DNA of 64,000 bases from NCBI GenBank assembly GCA_021820845.1, contig JAKADC010000006.1, positions 124,001 to 188,000 on the forward strand, written 5' to 3'. The translations under genes and the position numbers were made by a program. This DNA is from Pseudomonadota bacterium (GTDB lineage: Bacteria > Pseudomonadota > Gammaproteobacteria > Burkholderiales > Thiobacillaceae). The notes below the pieces were generated by a model. The model was not told the origin of the DNA and did not search any database. It saw only the letters and a program-made list of their open reading frames with translations. Positions 55,454 through 64,000 of this stretch are shown one piece after another. Each line of letters starts with the position of its first letter. Position 1 is the first letter of the stretch.

Positions 55454-55932
55454 ATATTGGCAAGGACACCGTCGTCACCATCACCTATGTCGTCAAGGAT
55501 CTGGACGGCAAGCTGCTCGAGGAGAGCGATGAACCGGTGAGCTATCTGCACGGCGGCTACGACAACATTTTTCCGCTGGTCGAACAGGCGCTCGAAGGCA
55601 AGGCCGTCGGCGACACGATCGAGCTCAAGCTGCAGCCCGCCGACGCGTTCGGCGAATTCGAGGAAGACCTGGTGCGGCTCGAACCGCGCGAATCGTTTCC
55701 TGCCGACGTCGAAATCGGCATGCAGTTCGTCGGCTCGCCGATCGAGGGCGGCGAGGAACTGCTCTATACCGTAACCGACATCGCCGAGGACAAGGTCGTG
55801 GTCGACGGCAACCATCCCTTCGCGGGCCAGGCGGTGCATTTCCAGTGCGCCGTCGCCGACGTGCGTGAGGCAACGGCGGACGAGGTGTCGCATCGCCATG
55901 CCCACGGCGCCCACGGGCATCACCATCATTGA
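55450..55932 (+). CDS. slyD: FKBP-type peptidyl-prolyl isomerase SlyD-like
   Basis: Folding helper and metallochaperone. The 160-residue product has the FKBP halves YVVKDLDGKLLEESDEP and YDNIFPLVEQALEGKAVGD, the insert-in-flap domain, and a His-rich tail (HRHAHGAHGHHHH) suited to nickel or other metals. It starts with GTG at 55450, overlapping the bcp stop. Confidence 0.92.
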   Translation: MNIGKDTVVTITYVVKDLDGKLLEESDEPVSYLHGGYDNIFPLVEQALEGKAVGDTIELKLQPADAFGEFEEDLVRLEPRESFPADVEIGMQFVGSPIEGGEELLYTVTDIAEDKVVVDGNHPFAGQAVHFQCAVADVREATADEVSHRHAHGAHGHHHH

Positions 55933-55996
55933 TGTCGCCAGGCTGTTAGAATCGCCGCCCAATCCGTTTCCCGTGACAGCCTGATCAAGACCTTTG

Positions 55997-56965
55997 ATGA
56001 AAACGACCTTCCTCGACTTCGAGCAGCCGATCGCTGAGCTCGAAGCCAAGATCGAAGAACTGCGCTTCGTGCAGGACGATTCGGCCCTCGATATTTCCGA
56101 GGAAATCCGCCGCCTCCAAAAGAAAAGCCAGACGCTCACCAAGGACATCTACGCCAAGCTCAATGCATGGCAGGTGTCGCAGGTGGCGCGCCATCCCCAG
56201 CGGCCCTATACGCTCGATTACGTGCAGGGGCTGTTCACCGATTTCGTCGAGTTGCACGGCGACCGTGCCTACGCCGACGACGCGGCGATCGTGGGCGGCA
56301 TGGCGCGTTTCAACGGCGAACCGGTGATGGTGATCGGCCACCAGAAGGGTCGCGACACGAAGGAAAAAATCTACCGCAATTTCGGCATGCCGCGCCCCGA
56401 AGGCTACCGCAAGGCCTTGCGCCTGATGCGACTGGCCGAGAAGTTCGGCCTGCCGATCTTCACCTTCATCGACACGCCGGGCGCGTATCCCGGCATCGGC
56501 GCGGAAGAGCGCGGGCAGTCCGAAGCCATCGCGCGCAATCTCTACGTGATGGCCGAGCTGAGGACGCCGATCGTCTGCACCATCGTCGGCGAAGGCGGCT
56601 CGGGCGGCGCGCTGGCGATCGGCGTCGGCGACCGCATGCTGATCCTGCAATACTCCACCTATTCGGTGATCTCGCCGGAAGGCTGCGCCTCGATCCTGTG
56701 GAAGAGCGCGGACAAGGCGTCGGTCGCCGCCGAAACCCTCGGCATCACCGCCGATCGCCTGAAGGCCAACGCGCTGGTCGACCGCATCGTCGAGGAGCCG
56801 CCGGGCGGCGCCCAGCGCGACTGGGATGCGATGTTCCAGTCGATGCGCCGCGCACTCACCGATACGCTCGCAGAACTGCGCAAACAGCCGCTCGATGCCT
56901 TGCTGGACAAGCGCTATCAGCGTCTGCGGGCGTATGGAAGCTACAAGGAAACACCTGCCAAATAA
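55997..56965 (+). CDS. accA: Acetyl-CoA carboxylase carboxyltransferase subunit alpha
   Basis: Transfers carboxyl groups from biotin to acetyl-CoA in fatty acid synthesis. The 322-residue product begins [22 protein letters not shown] and has the [23 protein letters not shown] and [15 protein letters not shown] motifs of the crotonase-like fold. Length is typical. Its last 32 bp overlap tilS. Confidence 0.97.
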   Translation: MKTTFLDFEQPIAELEAKIEELRFVQDDSALDISEEIRRLQKKSQTLTKDIYAKLNAWQVSQVARHPQRPYTLDYVQGLFTDFVELHGDRAYADDAAIVGGMARFNGEPVMVIGHQKGRDTKEKIYRNFGMPRPEGYRKALRLMRLAEKFGLPIFTFIDTPGAYPGIGAEERGQSEAIARNLYVMAELRTPIVCTIVGEGGSGGALAIGVGDRMLILQYSTYSVISPEGCASILWKSADKASVAAETLGITADRLKANALVDRIVEEPPGGAQRDWDAMFQSMRRALTDTLAELRKQPLDALLDKRYQRLRAYGSYKETPAK

Positions 56966-58277
56966 ACCCATCGCGGCGACCGTGGCGGACGTGCTGACCC
57001 GCCACGTTCCGCCGCACGCGCGCCTGACGCTGGCCTTTTCGGGCGGACTCGACTCGGTTGTCCTGCTGCACGCCCTGGCGGCGCTGCGTGATCAATACCC
57101 GTTCAAACTGCGGGCTCTGCACGTGCATCACGGCTTGTCGCCGAACGCAGACGCATGGGCGGATTTTTGCCGGCAATCGTGCGCCGCGAATGCCGTCGAA
57201 CTGATCCTCGATCGGGTCCAGATCGCGCGCGACGATCCGGCGGGAATCGAGGCGGCGGCACGGCGCGAACGCCAGCGCGTCTTCGCCGCGCTGGACGCGG
57301 ACTTTCTTCTCACCGCCCACCAGCAGGACGACCAGGCCGAAACGCTTTTGCTGCAATTGCTGCGCGGCGCCGGCCCCAAAGGCCTGGCCGCCATGGCCGA
57401 GATGCAAAGCCGTACCGGCTGGAAGGCGCTCCTCTTGCGCCCGTTGCTGAACGTGGCGCGCGCCGACCTGCTGCAGGCGGCGCGGGAACAGGGGCTCGCG
57501 TGGGTCGAGGATGAAAGCAACCAGGACATCCGCTATCGCCGCAATGCGCTTCGCCAGCAGGTGCTGCCGCTCCTGACGCGGCATTTCCCGGGCGCGGGCC
57601 GCACGCTCGCACGCGCCGCCGCGCTTCAGGCCGACGCAGCCGAATTACTTGACGACCTGGCGCAGTGGGACGCGCGCGAGGCCGTCGCCGGCGATCGCCT
57701 CGACTGCGGCGCGCTGGCGCGGCTGTCGATTCCCCGCGCGCGCAACCTGCTGCGTCATTTCATCGCGCAGCAGGGCCAGGCAATGCCGAGCCTGCGGCGG
57801 CTCGACGAAGCCTTGCACCAGCTGCTCGATGCGCAGGCCGATGCGCGGGTGCGCGTCAAGCTCGGACCGATGGAAATATGGCGCTACCGGGGCGGCGCCT
57901 TCCTGGTGCCGATGGCGCCGCCGAAGGCAGCACCGGTGCGCTGGCAGGGCGAGGCGACGATCTGGGTGCCGGCGGCGGGCGTCCACGTCCGGATCGAGCC
58001 GGCAGTCGGCGCCGGGCTGAGCCGGGCGGCGCTCGCCGGCGCCACGGTCACGCTCGGCGTGCGGAAAGGCGGCGAACGGCTGCGACTGCATGCGGGCGGC
58101 CCCCGGCGCAGCCTGAAGAATCTGCTGCAGGAACACGACGTCCCGCCATGGCGGCGCGAGCGCCTGCCGCTGATGTGGTGCGATGGGCGGCTGGCATGGG
58201 CCGCCGGGATCGGCTTCGACGCGGAGCTGGCCGCGGCGCCCGGAGAGACGGGGCTGCTTCCGTCCGTCGCGCCGTGA
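56934..58277 (+). CDS. tilS: tRNA(Ile)-lysidine synthase
   Basis: Modifies the wobble cytidine of one tRNA-Ile to read AUA. The 447-residue product has the PP-loop SGGLDS in [18 protein letters not shown], the [18 protein letters not shown] segment and the C-terminal domain ending [21 protein letters not shown]. The start at 56934 is the only nearby ATG and overlaps accA by 32 bp; GTG at 56982 is possible. The accA-tilS pairing is common. Confidence 0.92.
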   Translation: MEATRKHLPNKPIAATVADVLTRHVPPHARLTLAFSGGLDSVVLLHALAALRDQYPFKLRALHVHHGLSPNADAWADFCRQSCAANAVELILDRVQIARDDPAGIEAAARRERQRVFAALDADFLLTAHQQDDQAETLLLQLLRGAGPKGLAAMAEMQSRTGWKALLLRPLLNVARADLLQAAREQGLAWVEDESNQDIRYRRNALRQQVLPLLTRHFPGAGRTLARAAALQADAAELLDDLAQWDAREAVAGDRLDCGALARLSIPRARNLLRHFIAQQGQAMPSLRRLDEALHQLLDAQADARVRVKLGPMEIWRYRGGAFLVPMAPPKAAPVRWQGEATIWVPAAGVHVRIEPAVGAGLSRAALAGATVTLGVRKGGERLRLHAGGPRRSLKNLLQEHDVPPWRRERLPLMWCDGRLAWAAGIGFDAELAAAPGETGLLPSVAP

Positions 58278-58444
58278 CCGCCATTGCCGCGCCGGATGCG
58301 GCGCCACCGGCGAACCGGCGGAATCGCCGCGTGCCCGCGGGAGAAGACAGTCCGGGGTGGCCCATGCTATTCTAGCGGGCTGATTTTCATGGTTTTTTGA
58401 ACTTTTTTTCTTCCCGTTTTTTCTTATTTGTCTGGAGCAAACAC

Positions 58445-58873
58445 ATGGCTGTTCAGCGCACTTTTTCCATCATCAAGCCGGATGCCGTCGCCAAGAACGT
58501 GATCGGCAAGATCGTCAGCCGCTTCGAGAGCAACGGCCTCAAGGTCGTCGCGTCCAAAATGAAGCACCTGTCGCGCCAGGAAGCCGAAGGCTTTTACGCC
58601 GTCCACAAGGACCGTCCCTTCTTCAAGGACCTGGTCGACTTCATGGTGTCGGGCCCGGTGGTGCTGCAGGTGCTGGAAGGCGAGGACGCGATCGCCAAGA
58701 ACCGCGCGCTGATGGGTGCGACTGACCCGAAGAAGGCCGAGGCCGGCACCATCCGCGCGGATTTCGCCGAGAGCATCGACGCGAATGCCGTGCACGGCTC
58801 CGACGCGCCGGAAACCGCGGCGATCGAGATCGCCTACTTCTTCCCCGCCTGCGAAGTCTACGCCGGCCGCTGA
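58445..58873 (+). CDS. ndk: Nucleoside diphosphate kinase
   Basis: Balances nucleoside triphosphates. The 142-residue product begins [21 protein letters not shown] and has the catalytic histidine in [16 protein letters not shown]. Length matches. The leader is T-rich with ctggag before the ATG. The 167 bp before it show no terminator. It is followed by rlmN after 6 bp. Confidence 0.97.
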   Translation: MAVQRTFSIIKPDAVAKNVIGKIVSRFESNGLKVVASKMKHLSRQEAEGFYAVHKDRPFFKDLVDFMVSGPVVLQVLEGEDAIAKNRALMGATDPKKAEAGTIRADFAESIDANAVHGSDAPETAAIEIAYFFPACEVYAGR

Positions 58874-58879
58874 GTACCG

Positions 58880-59983
58880 ATGCCGCAGAACCTGCTCGAT
58901 CTCGATCTCGAAGGACTGACCGCCTGGTTCGGCGAACTCGGCGAGAAGCCGTTTCGCGCGCGCCAGGTGTTCCACTGGATGCACCAGTCCGGCGTGGCCG
59001 ATTTTGCGCAGATGACCGACATCGCCAAAAGCCTGCGTGAGAAGCTGCAGCAGCACGCGACGATCCAGGCCCCGGCGATCAGCTATGCCCATGCGTCGGC
59101 CGACGGCACGCGCAAGTGGCTGTTCGACGTGGGCGTCGCCAATGGCATCGAAACCGTGTTCATCCCGGAAGACGACCGCGGCACCCTGTGCGTGTCGTCG
59201 CAGGTCGGATGCGCGCTGGAGTGCACCTTCTGCTCGACCGGGCGCCAGGGCTTCAACCGCAACCTTACCGTGGCCGAGATCATCGGCCAGTTGTGGGTCG
59301 CGCAGCACAGCCTGAAGCACGAGCCCAACCGCACGACCGGCGAGATTTCGGAGCGTCCGGTGAGCAATGTGGTGATGATGGGCATGGGCGAACCGCTGGC
59401 GAATTTCGAGAACGTCGTGACCGCGCTCGGCATCATGCTCGACGATCACGCCTACGGCCTGTCGCGGCGGCGCGTCACGGTGTCGACCTCGGGTCTGGTG
59501 CCGGCGATGGACCGGCTGGCGGAACGCTGCCCGGTCGCACTGGCGGTGAGTCTGCATGCGCCCAACGATGCCCTGCGCGACCAGATCGTGCCTATAAACA
59601 AAAAATACCCGCTGCGCGAACTGATGGCGGCGTGCCGGCGCTATCTGGCGCATGCGCCGCGCGACTTCATCACCTTCGAATACGTGATGCTGGCCGGCGT
59701 GAACGACCGGGCCGAGCATGCCCGCCAGTTGATCGAGCTGACGCGCGACGTGCCCTGCAAATTCAATCTCATTCCCTTCAATCCGTTCCCGGAGTCGGGC
59801 TACGAGAAACCGCGGGCGGAATCGATACGGGTGTTCCGCCAGATCCTGCAGGACGCGGGTTATGTCGTGACCACGCGCAAGACGCGCGGCGGCGACATCG
59901 ACGCGGCCTGCGGGCAGCTGGCCGGGAAAGTCGCGGACAAGAGCGGACGGGTCCTGAAAAGAATGCACAAGGAGGCAGCGTGA
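58880..59983 (+). CDS. rlmN: 23S rRNA/tRNA adenine-2 methyltransferase RlmN
   Basis: Radical SAM enzyme that methylates A2503 of 23S rRNA and A37 of some tRNAs. The 367-residue product has the cluster motif C111-x3-C115-x2-C118 ([12 protein letters not shown]), the [12 protein letters not shown] segment and the C-terminal catalytic cysteine region CGQLAGK. It overlaps the pilW GTG. Confidence 0.97.
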   Translation: MPQNLLDLDLEGLTAWFGELGEKPFRARQVFHWMHQSGVADFAQMTDIAKSLREKLQQHATIQAPAISYAHASADGTRKWLFDVGVANGIETVFIPEDDRGTLCVSSQVGCALECTFCSTGRQGFNRNLTVAEIIGQLWVAQHSLKHEPNRTTGEISERPVSNVVMMGMGEPLANFENVVTALGIMLDDHAYGLSRRRVTVSTSGLVPAMDRLAERCPVALAVSLHAPNDALRDQIVPINKKYPLRELMAACRRYLAHAPRDFITFEYVMLAGVNDRAEHARQLIELTRDVPCKFNLIPFNPFPESGYEKPRAESIRVFRQILQDAGYVVTTRKTRGGDIDAACGQLAGKVADKSGRVLKRMHKEAA

Positions 59984-60741
59984 AGAAAGGCTTGGGTGTA
60001 CTGGTGGCAGTGGCATTGCTGGCAGGCTGCGCGGGGCAGCCGCTGGATGGAGGCGGCGAGGCGGGCAGCCAGAGCCGCGAGCGTGCCAAGGCCTTCACGG
60101 ATCTGGCCGGCGCCTACTACACGCGGACCCAGTACAAGACCGCGCTCGACGAGCTGCGCAAGGCGATCACAGCCGACAGCCGCTACGGCCCGGCCTACAA
60201 CATCTACGGCATGATCTACATGGACCTCGGCGAGGACAAGCTGGCCGAGGACAATTTCCGTCGCGCGATCGAACTGGACAGCAAGGATTCGGACGCGCAC
60301 AACAACTACGGCTGGTTTCTCTGCACCCGCGGCCGCTACGATGAAGGCCTCGCGCAATTCAGCGCGGCGATTCGCAACCCCCTGTACACCCAGCCCGAGC
60401 TGGCGATGGCCAATGCCGGTCTGTGCGCCGAGAAGAAGGGCGACATCGCGCTCGCCGAAGCCAATCTGGCGAAGGCGCTCAAGCTGCAGCCCGACAGCCC
60501 CAACACGGTGCTCAAGCTGGCCGGCCTGAATTTCCGTCAGGGGCGGCTGACCGAAGCGCAGCGTCTGCTCGCGCGTCACGACGAACTCGCGCCGCCGAGC
60601 GCGGAAAGTCTGTGGCTCGGGGTACGGCTGGAACGCAAACTGGGCGATCGCGCGCAGGAAGCGTCGTATGCGCTGCAACTCCGCAAACGTTTTCCTGATT
60701 CGGACGAGGCGCAGCGCATGCTGACGGGGCGTTTCGAATGA
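59980..60741 (+). CDS. pilW: Type IV pilus biogenesis lipoprotein PilW (PilF)
   Basis: Pilotin that helps the PilQ secretin assemble in the outer membrane. The 253-residue product has a lipobox LLAGC at about residues 13-17 and several tetratricopeptide repeats ([26 protein letters not shown]). The start is GTG at 59980, four bases after ggagg and overlapping the rlmN stop. The rlmN-pilW-rodZ-ispG-hisS order is conserved. Confidence 0.93.
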   Translation: MKKGLGVLVAVALLAGCAGQPLDGGGEAGSQSRERAKAFTDLAGAYYTRTQYKTALDELRKAITADSRYGPAYNIYGMIYMDLGEDKLAEDNFRRAIELDSKDSDAHNNYGWFLCTRGRYDEGLAQFSAAIRNPLYTQPELAMANAGLCAEKKGDIALAEANLAKALKLQPDSPNTVLKLAGLNFRQGRLTEAQRLLARHDELAPPSAESLWLGVRLERKLGDRAQEASYALQLRKRFPDSDEAQRMLTGRFE

Positions 60742-61550
60742 GCGAGGGCGGACAGGCCTCGATCGGCGAGCTGTTGCGCGACGCCCGCGAAGCGCGGGGT
60801 GTCAGGCTGGAAGACGCGGCCGTGCGTCTGCGCCTGATGCATCGGCAGGTCGAGGCGATGGAGCGGGATGATTTTGAAAGCCTCGGACCGCCGGTGTTCG
60901 CGCGCGGATTCGTCCGCAACTACGCTCGCCTGCTGGGGCTCGCCCCCGAATCGCTGCTCGCGCGCATGGACGGCGCGCCGGCCGAGCCACCTGCGGTCAG
61001 TGTCGAGCCCCCCTTGCCCCATTCCTGGCTGACGTCGCCGTGGCTGATCCTGTCGTTGCTTGGCTTGCTGCTGCTGGTTGCCGTGCCGATCGCGCTGTAT
61101 CTCTGGCTCAACAGCGATGCGGGGGAGGCGCCGGCCGCTTCGGCCTTGCCCGCGCAATCGCAGGCGGCGGCGCCTGCTCCCGCGCCCGCTCAAGCCCCCG
61201 CTGCGGCGCGCCCCGAAGCCGCCGCGCCTGCACCGGCGCCTGCGCCGCCCGAAACCGCCGCAACCCAAGCCGCGCCCGCGGCGGATGCGACGGCCGGACC
61301 TGACGCGGCAGGCAGCGTGCTGCATCTCGAATTCGGCGACAAGTCCTGGACCGAAATCAAGGACGCCAGCGGCCGCATGCTGCTGCGCCAGCTCAACCCC
61401 GCCGACAGCGACGTGGACGTCCACGGCCAGCCGCCGTTCGACGTGGTGATCGGCAACGCCGCGCAGGTGCGGATGACCTACAACGGCCGCCCCATCGATC
61501 TGCAGCCGTTTACCGACGGCATGGTCGCCCGCTTCACGCTCGAAGAATAG
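60738..61550 (+). CDS. rodZ: Cytoskeletal protein RodZ
   Basis: Connects MreB to the envelope and keeps the rod shape. The 270-residue product has an N-terminal helix-turn-helix ([22 protein letters not shown]), a membrane helix near residues 96-120, an Ala/Pro linker to about 185 and a C-terminal beta domain ([20 protein letters not shown]). It overlaps pilW by 4 bp. Confidence 0.95.
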   Translation: MSEGGQASIGELLRDAREARGVRLEDAAVRLRLMHRQVEAMERDDFESLGPPVFARGFVRNYARLLGLAPESLLARMDGAPAEPPAVSVEPPLPHSWLTSPWLILSLLGLLLLVAVPIALYLWLNSDAGEAPAASALPAQSQAAAPAPAPAQAPAAARPEAAAPAPAPAPPETAATQAAPAADATAGPDAAGSVLHLEFGDKSWTEIKDASGRMLLRQLNPADSDVDVHGQPPFDVVIGNAAQVRMTYNGRPIDLQPFTDGMVARFTLEE

Positions 61551-61579
61551 GGCCTTTTGAACAACAGCACCCTGGAAGA

Positions 61580-62803
<1,224 letters not shown>

Positions 62804-62826
62804 CCGCATTTTGCATTGATTAATTT

Positions 62827-64000
<1,174 letters not shown>

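Overview
The window is high-GC DNA packed with genes. It looks like a chromosomal segment of a sulfur-oxidising, probably chemolithotrophic betaproteobacterium, most like Thiobacillus or its relatives in Nitrosomonadales. This is inferred from the combination of soxXYZAB, a SoeABC-type sulfite dehydrogenase, a rhodanese-TusA-DsrE set and the betaproteobacterial gene order kdsD-kdsC-lptCAB-rpoN-hpf-ptsN-hprK-rapZ. There are no tRNA or rRNA genes, insertion sequences, integrases or CRISPR arrays. Many very long ORFs antisense to real genes exist only because of the high GC content.

Layout. (1) 1-7.8 kb, minus strand: Kdo synthesis (kdsD, kdsC), LPS transport (lptC, lptA, lptB), sigma-54 (rpoN), ribosome hibernation factor (hpf), nitrogen-PTS regulators (ptsN, hprK) and rapZ, which is cut by the window start. 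A CPA2 cation/proton antiporter diverges at 7.9 kb. (2) 9.9-24.2 kb: an MSHA-like type IV pilus locus. The genes from an NtrC-type response regulator through mshM-L-N-E-G-I-J-K to a pseudopilin run on the minus strand with many 4-bp stop/start overlaps. A candidate sensor kinase and a second prepilin gene, with a sequence-perfect sigma-54 promoter, lie at the far end. (3) 24.4-29.3 kb: an unrecognised 560-residue protein, alaS, and a small metal-binding-like protein. (4) 29.4-33.5 kb: soxXYZA and soxB, with a terminator between soxA and soxB. (5) 33.7-37 kb: a BepA-like protease, moaC, an unknown secreted protein and a TlpA-like thioredoxin. (6) 37.3-44.8 kb: soeABC, rhodanese-tusA-dsrE and a FadL-like porin. 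(7) 44.9-64 kb: housekeeping genes valS, holC, pepA, lptF, lptG, roxA, bcp, slyD, accA, tilS, ndk, rlmN, pilW, rodZ, ispG and hisS; hisS is cut by the window end.

How it fits together. Sox proteins in the periplasm start thiosulfate oxidation on the SoxYZ carrier. There is no soxCD here, so the sulfane sulfur would be stored or passed inward. The rhodanese-TusA-DsrE relay handles cytoplasmic sulfur, and SoeABC would oxidise the resulting sulfite to sulfate using a molybdenum cofactor whose synthesis needs MoaC. The pilus locus appears to be under sigma-54 and two-component control, and its ATPase carries an N-terminal domain of the c-di-GMP-binding MshEN type.

Start sites were chosen by ribosome binding site, stop/start overlap and family length. 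No searches or calculations were run.
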